From: Acanthosepion pharaonis
Lineage: Eukaryota; Mollusca; Cephalopoda; Sepiida; Sepiidae
NCBI GenBank assembly: GCA_903632075.3
Contig: CAHIKZ030002080.1
Location: 240,001 to 304,000 of the forward strand
Direction: 5' to 3'
DNA: 64,000 nucleotides
Shown piece by piece: positions 23,490 to 34,765 of the stretch. Numbering within the stretch: position 1 is the first letter of the stretch; each line of letters opens with the position of its first letter. A program made the position numbers and the translations under genes. Below the pieces are notes generated by a model that was given only the letters and a program-made list of their open reading frames with translations, did no database searches and was not told the DNA's origin.

Positions 23490-24112
23490 AAAAAAACAGG
23501 TAGGAACAGTGCGACTTTGTTCAAGACACTTGAACAAGAAATGCTATCTATGATTAGGTTATCAGAGTAAGCAATACAAATTGTAAACAACCTAGATTTC
23601 ATAGATTACACAAAGGCATTTAATAAGGAATGAAACAAAGACCTACTTGAAATACTAGGAAAGCTTGATTCTTGTGCAAAAGATATTTAAGTAATCTGTA
23701 GCCACTCCTGGGAATAAACAGCCTGTATGTGGATTGAGATTGCATTTGATAAATACACAAAGAGATAGAAAAAGAGGTAAAACAAGGACACACTTTCTCA
23801 CTTGATTTATATATAGCAAGACAACCCTAAGAGAACTAGAAGACCTACAAGGATTTGTTATTGGTAGAGATAATCTTAACATAAGATAAATGGATAATAC
23901 AGTATAGATGTCAGACTCAGAAGGAAAATTGAAAGAATTAGTAAAAAAAAAAGTGAGAAGAAAGGATTATTAACTGGAAGAAGACAATTATTAGTCATCA
24001 GCAAAAGAGACAGCCTAATGCATCAGCTACATATTTGAGTTGTCAAAATCAAGCAATTACAGAAATTTAACTATCCAGATGTGCTTGACATGGTCAACAG
24101 AATGAGATCAAT
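23490..24112 (+). mobile_element. RTE-like LINE reverse transcriptase domain, decayed
   Basis: RT motif A is read as DFIDYTKAFNKE at about 23595-23630. KDLLEILGKLDSCAKDI follows, then the motif B region (DTLSHLIYI). A degraded motif C replaces YADD (near 23885, read as R-stop-MDNTV), and DSEGKLKE and ISKRDS-like pieces follow to 24025. The enzyme would copy LINE RNA at a nicked target; the active-site aspartates are lost, so the copy is inactive. It continues into a SINE C tail at 24115. Confidence 0.75.
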
Positions 24113-24114
24113 CC

Positions 24115-24300
24115 ACACTTGTTGGATTAAATAAAGGGTTCAGTCTGAAATTTCCTGAAGCTTACCCAGATCAGCAAGCATTTGATGAGTCAGAGGACTC
24201 AACAGCCAAAACATTGTGATTATAACAATAAAAATGAGGACACTAGTCCAAGTGTAAATAATGTAAATAATGATAACTCTCCATCCCAGAAATTTGGACA
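24115..24300 (+). mobile_element. SINE family C, 3' part
   Basis: Blocks ggattaaataaagggttcag, tcaacagccaaaacattgtg, aacaataaaaatgaggacac and aatgtaaataatg match the family C tail. The head is absent. Confidence 0.6.
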
Positions 24301-24429
24301 GAAGCTATCAAATAAGTTATTTGAAATATATTTAATAAGAACACATCTAAGCTGAAATTTACATAGGATATTTATCAAATAAATATATTCTGAAAATGGT
24401 GCCAATATAAGTTGATTAACACCAATTTT

Positions 24430-24700
24430 ATTGTAAAAACATTGACTTGCTTACATGATATATCTATGGTATTCTCAGCATGTTTCTAAAGAACCATATT
24501 TCTGTTGGCTCCTGTTTTTTCTTCATCTGTGGGAAAGTTGTCAAGCATTCACTGCCATACAAGAGAATTAATATTATATAACAGTTCAGCACTCTTCTTT
24601 GTTGCTAATTCAATTTTCCTTTTTCTTGGGATTTTGTTTAGCTTTTGAAATGCATTTTTTGCTATTCCAATGCGCGTTTGGACACAATATAATTTATATC
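24430..24700 (-). mobile_element. LINE family II (RTE-like) fragment
   Basis: Complement of the family II segment around 17560-17780: an atattctcagcat-type block, tttcttcatctgtggg, cattcactgccatacaag and agcttttgaaatgcattttt. Confidence 0.6.
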
Positions 24701-24719
24701 CTCAGTTTGAAATGTTAAA

Positions 24720-25430
24720 GGTTAAAATATAATTTAAATAAATTTGAGCCGAAATCAGTAAAATTCTAAACAGCCAATAATATTAATAGGGTATGTTTTC
24801 TTTCTATAATTTCAAAGCCATATTAAAACGACAAATTAGCAGAATATTATAAACTAGCTCAAAATAAACAAATAGAAAAGAAAAGACATTGTGATGAGCC
24901 AATCAATGATTATTTGATCACTTATCCAATCAATCAGATTAACAAAGCAAATAAAATGATTTTGCATTGATTGCTGATGCTTTGCAAGACTTAATTGCTG
25001 TTCATAAATAGTTAAAAATATTCAAGAGAAAAATATGGTTTATGAGAATCAAAGCCTGGCTATAAATGATCATCCTCAGACTCTTATGCCAATGAACAGA
25101 GCAATATTAAAAGACACACTTGGTAAACATTTTCTGATCCACTGTCAAAGGATCTAATTACTCATTAATCATCTTCACATATCCAAGAGAAATTTTTCAG
25201 AAAATAATTCTGCAGAGTTGCATGCTGGAATATAAAATTTAATCTCAGAAATTGCTTACATTCTATAGAATTTACTCTTTTACAATGCAGTGATAATCTT
25301 CCAATTCAATTTTTAATGACCAAGCACTTTATAGTCATTTGTCAAATTTTAAGACAGACTGTCACAATCTTTATGGTATATATTTATGTGTAATAAAGTA
25401 TAAAAGTTATATAGAATAGAAAACGGGCTG
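24720..25430. other. Unassigned AT-rich sequence
   Basis: No gene or recognisable repeat, except that 25320-25430 leads into the AT-microsatellite cluster. Confidence 0.4.
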
Positions 25431-25433
25431 TCT

Positions 25434-25435
<2 letters not shown>

Positions 25436-25481
<46 letters not shown>

Positions 25482-25564
25482 TGTTAATAGCAGTTCTGGT
25501 TCTTGCCTGAAAGTTAAACCCTTTCATGATAAAGATTAAATGTTATAGAATAGAGGCTGTCCTA

Positions 25565-25607
<43 letters not shown>

Positions 25608-25765
25608 ACAATCATCAAGCTATGATGATTATGTTTAAGCATGAAACAGACTGTCGCCACTGGGTATTGATTTCAATATCTACTTTTATATTTATATATG
25701 TTCTGTCTCTGATATTGCGTACTTTAACCCATAAATATAGCATATCCTAAAACTATATTTTTCTC

Positions 25766-25768
<3 letters not shown>
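25436..25768 (+). repeat. AT microsatellites with interleaved family H repeat
   Basis: (AT)n at 25436-25478 and 25568-25604 flank a segment holding cagttctggttcttgcctga. After the second tract come gtttaagcatgaaacagact and gtcgccactgggtattgatt, then ccataaatatagcatatcc, the family H order seen at 250-370. The repeat and the microsatellites appear to travel together. Confidence 0.7.
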
Positions 25769-25803
<35 letters not shown>

Positions 25804-25843
25804 CATACATACATACATACATACATACATACATACATACATA
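25769..25843. repeat. (AT)n-(CATA)n microsatellite
   Basis: About 29 bases of AT then about 46 of CATA. It directly abuts the 3' end of a SINE family B copy. Confidence 0.96.
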
Positions 25844-25845
25844 AT

Positions 25846-26308
25846 AGCTTGCCACTTGTATTTGAGGATACCCATCTATTAGAGAAGCTAGCCAATCCCT
25901 ATTGCAGACGCTCGCTCAAGCAGATTTGTGTTTGTTCAACACCCACAGAACCAACCTGTGCTTTATACTGCAACTATGCTGAACAGACCTTAGTTTCTAG
26001 GAGAGAGCATGTTATCTAGCATGATCAGTAATCTGAACAAAGCTAGCACACTCAAACTGTCAGTAACTTTGTGCTAGCACAGGCTATCAACAGCTCCCAA
26101 GGGTTCCATCTACCCAATTTCACTCACAAGGCTTAGGTCAACCCATGGTATGGTTTTCAGGTACTTTCCAAATGTGCCACATGCTGTGATTGCCCCCCTC
26201 CAGACCGATAACATCACAAAGTCTATTTCTTGACAAAGCAACTGTGTTGAGATACAAACCCAAGTTTCATGGTCAGAAAGTGAATTTTCTAACCACTCAG
26301 CCACATGC

Positions 26309-26310
<2 letters not shown>
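25846..26310 (-). mobile_element. Long tRNA-derived SINE, family B, full copy
   Basis: The minus strand starts at 26310 with a head of tRNA-Ser/Leu type: A box tggctgagtggttag and B box gggtttgtatctcaa. A body of about 390 nt follows: ggaaagtacctgaaaaccat, accatgggttgacctaagcc, ctgttcagcatagttgcagt, ggttggttctgtgggtgttg and, at the end, caagtggcaagctatta. It is bounded by AT tracts on both sides. At about 465 bp it is long for a SINE. Two more copies are at 33738 and 43005. Confidence 0.75.

Positions 26311-26357
<47 letters not shown>
26311..26357. repeat. (AT)n microsatellite
   Basis: About 47 bases of AT adjoining the head of the SINE family B copy. Confidence 0.96.
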
Positions 26358-26359
<2 letters not shown>

Positions 26360-26468
26360 CTCAGCTAGTTGATCATTTATAATTGTGTTAATTGCAATTC
26401 ATTCTCTCAGTATCGCTGACATTGCCACAGAACAAAGATATTTTTAACACTCAAAATATCTTTTAAAC

Positions 26469-27096
26469 CAGCGTTTCCCAACCTTTTCTCAACCAGTGCC
26501 CCTTTGGGCACAAACTTTTTGTCAACGCCCCCCCCGTCAAATTAAATTTTGAATATTATACTGAATTCATCTTTCATAGCAAGATAACAATTAGGTATTA
26601 GTGCAAAAATAATTCTTAATATTATTTTCATTTCTATTTAAAATCCTAAAAGAAAACTTTTACTTGATAGCTTATTTCAATGTTTTCAATGCGATGGATG
26701 ACTTTGGTGCTTACTGGCAAGGGCTCTTAGTCTAGGTTCCATGCTTCTTGGAAGTAATCATAAATCACCTTGTTTTGTAATTTTGCAGGTGGTTTCTTTG
26801 TTTAGTAAGAAGCTGTGTAACTGTGTTGAAACTACATTCAGCCATATAGGAAGTTGAAAAAGCAATGATGAAACATTTGATAGCTTTCCACATCACTTTA
26901 AGAAATTTCCTTTTGTAGCCAATATTGAATAATTTTTGAAAATCTGAAAAAAATGGAAACATACCCACCACCACTTGAGTATGTTCACTGCCCCCCACTA
27001 TCCACCAATGAAATAAAAAAAAAAAAACTCCCAGTGTCCCCTTTCAACATAACAGAGCCCACAAGGGGGCGCTATTGCCCACTTTGGGAAACACTG
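26469..27096 (-). mobile_element. hAT DNA transposon relic, internally deleted
   Basis: Ends are cagcgtttcccaacctttt at 26469 and actttgggaaacactg ending at 27096, which are inverted. The flanks ttttaaac (26461-26468) and atttaaac (27097-27104) form an 8-bp target duplication with one mismatch, the hAT length. Inside, the minus frame at 26765-26998 ends TSYMAECSFNTVTQLLTKQR then NHL. This is the C-terminal dimerisation region of hAT transposases, the part that holds subunits together in the cut-and-paste complex. About 628 bp is far below a full hAT element (2-4 kb), so the catalytic core is gone. It could move only with a transposase supplied elsewhere. Confidence 0.88.
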
Positions 27097-27589
27097 ATTT
27101 AAACAGACATTTAATGTTTTTCTTCTCTAATGCTACAACTGTAAATTCTTTATCAGAAAAGTTTTTTAATGTTGAATAATAACCATACTTGTTTTTAATA
27201 AACAAAATGTATATTTATTTGTACAAGAAATTATTTGATGGAAAGGAGGCGGTTTATTTGATGGAATTGGAGGAGATTTATTTTCAGCAAAATAGAGCAA
27301 TTCTCCATTTTTATTTGATGTAATTGAAGAGAAGAGTATTTTATTTTCAAATATTTTTAAAATAGAGCAATTCTGCATTTTTATTATGAAGTCAAGTATT
27401 GTTTTAACAAAACATTTCCAGACAAATGGGTTGGACAAAAAGACAATATTGAATGACCAAAACATTCGCCAGAATTAACCAGAATTAATTGATTTTTTTT
27501 CTCATGTGAATATCTTAAAGACAAAATTTGTGCTACAAGACCCAAAGCAATTGTATAATTCTCTATACAAAACATCCCATTAGTATGTG

Positions 27590-27795
27590 GGGATCATGGT
27601 TCTCCACAATTTCCTTTATTTTGTTGCTTTCAGCAGTATTTTCTCCTTTATGACACATGATACTCCATCTATTTGCTCAAACTTATCAAGCAGTTTACTC
27701 AATGCTTTTCTTTGCTTCACTTGTATTCAATGTGTCCTGTAAGTGTTAAATTCTCAAAGCCTTATTTTCTTATTATGTGTCATAAAAATTTCAGC
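27590..27795 (-). mobile_element. LINE family II (RTE-like), 3' fragment
   Basis: Complement of the family II 3' end: ggggatcatggttctccaca, ttgctttcagcagtattttc, aagtgttaaattctcaaagc and ttattatgtgtcataaaaat. Confidence 0.6.
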
Positions 27796-27934
27796 AGCCT
27801 CTCATTATTAACATGTACAATTACTGACTACAATAAAAGATAATTGTTGCATAACGACAAGTGATGCATTAATTGATGTTTGCAACTCGGTTTCTCTTTA
27901 TGCATACATTGATGGAGACAAAGAAAATTTTTCC

Positions 27935-28375
27935 TTGTTCCATTAAAAAAAAAAAACACTTATCATATTTGATGGGCCATGAAACACCATGCATTTCTAC
28001 TAAAAACACATTTATTATATATGATGGGATAGGAAACAATCTACACTTCCAATAAAAAAAATTACCATATTTGATGGGACATGTAACACACTCCACTCCC
28101 AACAAAAGAACATTTACCCTATTTGATGGGACATGAAGCACACTGAACTTCCACTGAAAAAAACATTTATCATATTTGATGAGACATGAAACACACTACA
28201 CTTCAAATAAAAAAAATATTTACTCTATTCAATAGGACATGAAACACACTACACTTCCAATAAAAAAAAAACATTTCTCCTGTTCAATGGGACATGAAAC
28301 ATACTGCACTTCCAACAAAAAAACATTACCCTATTTTATGGGACATGAAAGAGCCAGCCACTTTTCAATTAAAAA
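27935..28375. repeat. Divergent ~53-bp minisatellite, about 8 copies
   Basis: The motif gatgggacatgaaac recurs near 27971, 28023, 28073, 28126, 28179, 28231, 28286 and 28338, each followed by cacttccaataaaaaa-type sequence. Spacing is 50-55 bases. Copies differ by substitutions and A-run length, so the array is old, unlike the one at 12073. No spacer pattern, so not a CRISPR. Confidence 0.9.
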
Positions 28376-28407
28376 AAAAATGACTCAACAATATTTCTTT
28401 CAAAGTT

Positions 28408-28598
28408 GAGATGCATGCATAGCATAATGGTTATGTATGCAGCAAATGGGATTGGTATGCAAAGTTCAAATTGCAGCCATTTTCACACAAATACCCTTAG
28501 AAAAGTATGAATCCATTTTTCTCCTCAGCTAGGATTTAATAGCAGGGCAGACTGGGCTTTCTAGCTTTACTTGGCAACCAGTCTCTGTAAGAAGAATA
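28408..28598 (+). mobile_element. tRNA-derived SINE, family A
   Basis: Head with A box tagcataatggttatg near 28420 and B box aaagttcaaattgc near 28461. The body is aaatacccttagaaaagtat and aatagcagggcagactgggc, with the end ggcaaccagtctctgtaag. The cleanest A box of the family in this window. Confidence 0.8.
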
Positions 28599-28770
28599 GT
28601 GTATGCAGGTGGTATAATGGATAGAGGCTCAAAATGAAAAATCAGAGAGTAGAGGTTGAATTTCAGTTAGGATCATTGCATTTATTTACATGCAACTACC
28701 CTTGGGGAAAGTATGCATCCATCTCCTTTTGCCCCAATCTATGGGCTAAATAGTAGGACAGGTATCTGGA
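28599..28770 (+). mobile_element. tRNA-derived SINE, family A (tandem second copy)
   Basis: Begins tgtatgcaggtggtataatg immediately after the previous copy. Its B box is degraded (gaggttgaatttcag), and the body is ctacccttggggaaagtatg and aatagtaggacagg. The tgcaggtggtataatggat head resembles the tRNA unit of the 5S-headed copies. Confidence 0.75.
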
Positions 28771-29050
28771 AAAATTGTTATTTGTAAAAAGTTGTTAATG
28801 CAATATTTTAAAAAATATTTTACAATCAAAAAATGTTTTGGCTTTAAATAACACAAAAAAGGTTGATAAGCTGTAAAACTGAAAACAAATCAACTCATGA
28901 GGACAAGTCTGAATTCAAAACTGGTTGGATGTGGAGCTAGTAACTATCCCATAAAAAGATACTTGCAATAGAAACCACAGCAGCAACACCCAGCATGGTG
29001 AGACTATGGCCCTATATGCTACAGGAGAGAAATATCTAGGACTTTATTTA

Positions 29051-29052
<2 letters not shown>

Positions 29053-29145
<93 letters not shown>
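29053..29145. repeat. (TG)n-(TA)n compound microsatellite
   Basis: About 36 bases of TG then about 56 of TA. A shorter AT tract lies at 29288-29312. Confidence 0.97.
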
Positions 29146-29148
<3 letters not shown>

Positions 29149-29319
29149 TGGTACTTATTGGAAAGTGCTCAATATCAGTGATAGAGCTAATATATTTAAT
29201 TGCACTGATGTGAGTTTGTGACAGTTTTGTTTCAGACACTAATGACTGCAAAGGGTGTATAGCCCAGGGTCCCAAACTCACATCAACTATATATATATAT
29301 ATATATATTTATAATCGTA

Positions 29320-29535
29320 TTATTACTATATATATTATATTTATTTGATAGATATGTTTCAGTAGATATCTGTTTTTTAAACAGTGTAATTGTCATCTAC
29401 TGGCCTGGGTTTTGAGTTTTTAACAATGAAAATGTTTTCTTTGGCAGGTTTCAAATCTGCATCTCTCTTATATAGAGAAAACAACTATATAGTCCAACAT
29501 GATTTTAGACCACTCAGCCATGAAGGACTTTCATG
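29320..29535 (-). mobile_element. tRNA-derived SINE, family E
   Basis: The minus strand starts with tcatggctgagtggtctaaa (A box of Ser/Leu type) and a B-box-like gcagatttgaaacctgcc. The body includes aaaacccaggccagtagatg. The same body (ccggcctgggctcttgtg on the plus strand) recurs at 29690-29800 without the head. Confidence 0.6.
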
Positions 29536-29689
29536 GTGAAGCAAGGTTCAATTATTCTTATGAAGGAAAGTACATCTCTCATTAAGATCTTTCAAAATAC
29601 ATATCTGCTATCTTTATTTTCATATGTGAAACAAAGTAATTTATAAAGAATTCATGGATTTTTAGTCACAATCTAACATTATTTCTTAT

Positions 29690-29800
29690 TGCTATATACA
29701 TTATATTTAGTGGATACATGTGTTAAAGTTGACATCTTTTTTTTAAAATAGTATCATTTTTGTCTGCCGGCCTGGGCTCTTGTGAGTCTTTACTGATGTA
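29690..29800 (-). mobile_element. SINE family E tail
   Basis: ttatatttagtggatacatg, a run of T, and gtctgccggcctgggctct match the complement of the family E tail at 29335-29420. The head is not visible. Confidence 0.5.
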
Positions 29801-29869
29801 CATATATATATATACAAATTGAAGTATCTGGTTGGCTAATGTATGCCCAGATACCTGAGACTACTAGTA

Positions 29870-30400
29870 TCCCATCATCTCCTTCTATGTGTCATAGACC
29901 TTCAGGACATGGGCAATTATGGCTCTCCAAAACTTCCTATTCCTTGTGGCCCATGGCAGTTTTATTTTCTAAGGCTCCCCTGTCCTGTTCCACCACAATT
30001 TCACAAAAGCTCATCAGGTAAATGGCTGGCTGTCTTCTCCAATCTATCTTGCTATCAATATACCTCATGAGGATTAAGTTTTCCAAGCCTTTCTGTTCTA
30101 TTATGTGTCCAAGGAATATCAGCTATCTTTTCTGATTCTGAGCGTATGTTCTTTTTGTTGCCATTTTCTTCAAGACTTCCTTGTGCTTACTCACTCTATC
30201 CATGGAATTTTCATTATCCTTCTGTAGAACCACAATTCTGTTGCCTCGAATTAAGAGACTGTCCAGCATTCGGTGTCATATAAGAGATTAGACATCATAT
30301 AATAATCCAGCACCTTTTTTTTTCTTCGTAATGAAATTTCTCTGTTTCTTTTTAATATCTATTATAATAATTTGTTCATTTTATGTGTGGAAGGTTGAGG
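29870..30400 (-). mobile_element. LINE family II (RTE-like), C-terminus and 3' end
   Basis: Complement of the family II order: ggacatgggcaattatggct at the 3' end, attatgtgtccaaggaat, ctttttctgattctgagcg-like, and ccttctgtagaaccacaatt. Open plus-strand frames here (29839-30070) are antisense shadows. Confidence 0.65.
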
Positions 30401-30837
30401 AATTGAAAAATTGAACTTGTAAAAATATTCAACTCATCCACAATGAAAAGGAAAAGAAAGACGCAGATAAAGAGTAAATCTCCAAATTGTTATATTATAA
30501 AAATAGTTGTAATGATTTCCTTTTCTGCTTTTTTTTTTTATAGTTTCTTCTTATAAAAACAGTTTTCATGCTACATGGAATAGATTAGACATGTTGCTAA
30601 AATATCAAATACAATATTTATAAACCAATCACATTCAAGAAAATACTTACATCTTAAAACACACCAATAAAATCATAGAATACAAAACAGAAAGTTTGTT
30701 GTATTAGTCACCATGATTTTGGTAGATACCACCAAAGTATTGTACGGATAAAGTAGAAGACAAACCACGTGGCCTTTTTAGGGCTAATTAGGAAGAAATA
30801 AATAATTTAATTCTGGAGCCGATTTTGTTATGAAAAA

Positions 30838-31038
30838 GTGTATAAAACACACAAAATATGGGCCCCAAACAGGATATGCACAGATGTCACCAAGTTCCAC
30901 ATCCCTCTCGCTTATGATCTTCATCACCTTATGCTAAAAGTGACAGCATTGACAAACTACAAAGAGGACTCTTCAGACTATGGCAACACTGCCAATAGTA
31001 AGAAACAATTTCTATCTCTTGTATCCTCTTTACTATGA
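30838..31038 (+). other. Open frame of unknown nature, possible exon
   Basis: A 66-codon frame with balanced composition (YDLHHLMLKVTALTNYKEDS in the middle). It contains a GTAAG at 30996 but no convincing polypyrimidine tract upstream. Less AT-rich than its surroundings and not matching the repeats listed here. It could be part of an unlisted element. Confidence 0.2.
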
Positions 31039-31049
31039 ACCATTCACAC

Positions 31050-33560
31050 ATGTTCACTTTTTCATACAAGCACACATATAACAACATTTCATTGTTTCTC
31101 ACATACGTACACAAAGACAATTTATTTTATTTCAGAACTTTATCAACCCAAACAAAAGGACATTACTTTCCAATCTATTACCAACTGCTTGTATTCTTAT
31201 CGTTATATTAAATTAATGTTTATTTGTTGAAACTACGTTGACTTTTCTACTGAATTTTATTCTTTCAATGAAAATCATGTGATTATTCTAAACAGCTGAA
31301 TTACAAGCAACCCCACAACAATATTTTGTTATTATATCAAATCTTGACACTCTGAATTTTGGCATTCAATGAAAAAAATGAGTAAAAAGATTCCTACAGA
31401 CACATAAAAATTTCTTAATGACTTCATTTTGGATTGTTACACCTGAGAACTACTGACATATGGTCTGCTTGGACTACTTGTTATTGTTGTTGTCTTTTTA
31501 TTTATACCTCATTGGATGGAGTTAATAGTAGACACAAAATGTGCATGTATATTTAACAGAAAAATGCTTGACTATTTAAAATGAATTACTTGAAAAGTAT
31601 CAAATTTTCATCTTTCTCCATAAATTATAAGTTAATTAAATTTTAAGTTGGTATCCATTCACCAGAGATATAGCATCTTATTAATAATTTTCATTAAAAA
31701 GATGTTTTTATTGCATTCTAATAATGTGTCCACTATAATTTTAATCTAATACATACTTTTCACCAAATCTGATATAAATTTTTTATATGGATATATATAA
31801 GTACTTAATTTTTAGGCAATGACTATAAATGCTACATATATACTTTTTATGAGGACCATTTGTAATTAATACAGAAAAGAAAAAAAGTTTTTTTATTAAA
31901 TTTCTTTTGATGTTGTTGGTCATTTCTGAGATGATAAAGTCTTTCAAAAAGATTTATTCAAATAATCATTAAAGTTATCTGTACACCAGCATATTTAGAC
32001 AACCATTAACCTCTCTATTTTATAGGAATTCAGGAAATAATGATATATGCAAGAAATAGGAATAGTAGCAATAAGAATGATTGGAGAAATTTAAAAAATG
32101 ACAAATAAATAACAACAACTATCAAAATTTGTCATTTAATATTGTTTATTTTATGAACAAGGAGCATAATAATCAAACAGTTTTAATAAATCAAATTAGA
32201 AATGACCATGTAGTGTTAAAGACTTTTAGAAAACAGAAACTGAAGAATTACAGGCAATGTAATTTCTTCGTAACTACTTTGATAATGTACCGATAAGCTT
32301 TTATTGCATGTAGCCATTGTCAAGGAGAGAAGGAATTAATATATTAAGAAAATTAGAGAAAAAGAAACAAGTGCATCATGGGAATAAGATAATGAAAAAG
32401 AAATGGCTGTTCTCAATCAAACCATTTGGAATGACAGGAAGAAATAATTTAATGTAGACGTTTGACATGTCTAAAAGATATTTTTATGAGCATTTAACTG
32501 CAAATAAGAACAACTCTAAAGAGAGGAAAGAACAGGTTTTACAGAAGAGAAAACAGTAAATAAATCTATAAGATTAAGGAAAGAGAATTCTATTTTGACA
32601 TAATAAGGGGAAAAAGAGAATTACTGCTAAATGAAATGATCACCCTTTTTTATTTGAAATTAGCAAAATGTACAGCAAAAATACTTTAATAATGAAAATA
32701 AAAATAAGGATGATGATAATGATAATAATAATGATGATGATGATGATGATAATAAAAATAATAATAATAATCTATTGTATGTAATTCTTTCTTCCATTTC
32801 TAAATCAACTATAAACAGAAACAAGGAAGATTATCCAAAGATAAACACATTGAGAAAAAATTTTTGAAAATCTTTTCCAGATATTGTGTGCATTGTTTGA
32901 CTGTCTATTTGGTTAGCAGTTTTTCATTTATATACAAGTTTGATTAAAACTAACAAAATTTTTTTTGTTATGGATTTTCTTTTTTCTTTTATTTTCCCCA
33001 TATCCTGAACCATTTTCATGGTTTCTGGTGAAAATTTAAATATAAATTGTCCAAGCCTAATTCACAAAGAATATCCTCAAGAGACTGCAACACAACACAA
33101 TCATTACAACAACACAATCAAATAGGATTTTTGTCCATGCCCATCCCATACATAGAATGTTCTGATAATAGGTGCAAATTAACATAATTATATCAAAAAA
33201 GAGAGAAAAACCTATCTCATTAAAACTAGTTGTCTATGTCAGCAACAGGACAATGGGTGTACACCTTGGACTTAATGTTGACCAAATAAAAATAGTGTTG
33301 GGAAAGTAATACAGTTCACAGGATTTCTTTGTCAGCACCAGCTAAAAAAAAATAAACAATGCCAATCATATCAGCTTGAATAATATATAAGTCATATCAA
33401 ATTTCTATCTGAAGTCCACATTCGACACTCAGTATGTTGTCACTGAAATCTAGTCCTTTAATTCAAATCTTACATCATTAAATTAATGTTTCATTTCTGG
33501 GTTAATGAATATTGATATGAAAGTCTTGATATACAAGAATATATGATAAGGCTGCACTCT
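31050..33560. other. Unassigned AT-rich sequence
   Basis: About 2.5 kb with no identifiable gene or mobile-element domain. A GAT/AAT trinucleotide tract lies at 32705-32771. Confidence 0.45.
32705..32771. repeat. (GAT)n/(AAT)n imperfect microsatellite
   Basis: Alternating gat and aat triplets, about 65 bases. Confidence 0.9.
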
Positions 33561-33737
33561 CATTTGGCATTTTCACATAGTGATAGTAAGCTAACACTGG
33601 TAGCATCTTAAGGGAACAGCTGGGATGGATTAGCGGCAAATAATGCTTTGGTTCAAAACCATACCCGTCCCTTCCAGGGTCATCATCTGATTGAAGGCTC
33701 TGTTGGCAGCACAGCTGTTGTTTTTGGCAGCATCTAT

Positions 33738-34198
33738 AATGGCTGGCTGCTTGTATCAGAGCATGACTGTCTGCTAAGATGGCTAGTCAGTCATCCTTGC
33801 AGGCACCTGCTCAGGCACATTTGTGTTCATTCAGCACCAACACAGCCCACCTGTGGTTTTACTACAACTATGGTGAGCAGAGTATAGTTACAGTTTCTGA
33901 TAGTGTATCAACTGACATGATCAACTGTATATATGCTCAAACCCTTGGTCAAAATGACTTATGACTTTGTGATAGCACAATGATCACCAAACTATTCCAT
34001 ATACCAAATTTCTCTCATATGACTTAGGTCAACCCGTGGTATGGTTTTCAGTCACTTTCTAATGTTGTTACATGTCAGAATTGCCTCTCCATGGCTAATA
34101 ACATGAAGAAGATACCTTCCTGATAAATCATCCATAGTGAGATTAGAGCTCAGGTCTCATGTTCAGAAAACAAATGTTCTAACCACTCAGCTATGTGT
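33738..34198 (-). mobile_element. Long tRNA-derived SINE, family B
   Basis: Same block order as 25846-26310 on the minus strand: head with acatagctgagtggttagaa, body gactgaaaaccataccacgg and gttgacctaagtcat, and the end ttgatacaagcagcc. The head again runs into a GT/AT microsatellite (34208). The plus frames at 33648-33964 are antisense to the SINE. Confidence 0.7.
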
Positions 34199-34207
34199 TT
34201 ATTCATA

Positions 34208-34251
<44 letters not shown>
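34208..34251. repeat. (GT)n-(AT)n microsatellite
   Basis: GT then AT, about 44 bases, adjoining the SINE family B head. Confidence 0.95.
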
Positions 34252-34255
<4 letters not shown>

Positions 34256-34339
34256 TCCCTGTGTGTCTCTTTCAAAAAGTGACAATATCTATATCAACTC
34301 TTTACTGTTACTACTGGTCAGGCAATAAATGTGGGAGAG

Positions 34340-34765
34340 TGGTTTGCCTAATATCTCATCTGATCTAGCTCTAACATTTCAGTGGGGAGGAAAACTGGCT
34401 GGTTACATTTAATGCCTTGAAAACCAAACTAGTTACATTTCATCATCGCTGATCTATTGGACCTTAAATGCACTTCAGACATCAAGTCGAACTTGTACAT
34501 ATGATCTATTACTAAAAATACAGAAAAAATGGTCAGCTCCCTGTACTGCTTCAGTAAGTACCTGACTCCTTGTGCTATCCTCTGCCTTTACAAAGAGCCA
34601 AATCAATCCTGCAACCCTCTCTAAATCGAGACTTCTTCTGTTCTATTTATGACAAAGTAGCTGCCCAGTTCCTCACATTTCCAATCTCAATAGAGGTCCA
34701 AAAGTGTCTTATGGCTAATCCTTGTGGGTGACAAATTATTTTCTATCCTGCAACTCCCCTCTCTG
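34340..34765 (+). mobile_element. LINE family I, reverse transcriptase C-terminal part
   Basis: Frames read SDLALTFQWGG and NWLVTFNALKTKL near 34360-34440, the segment after the YADD box in CR1/Jockey-type LINEs. A decayed region follows to aggtccaaaagtgtcttatg and tgggtgacaaatta. The same order occurs at 46080-46500. 5' truncated and with frameshifts. Confidence 0.65.

Noticed and set aside
29006..29281. Open frames rich in IYIYIY/THTHTH here and at 3642, 19431, 21000, 25526, 42004 and 42788
   Set aside because: Translations of dinucleotide microsatellites; not coding.
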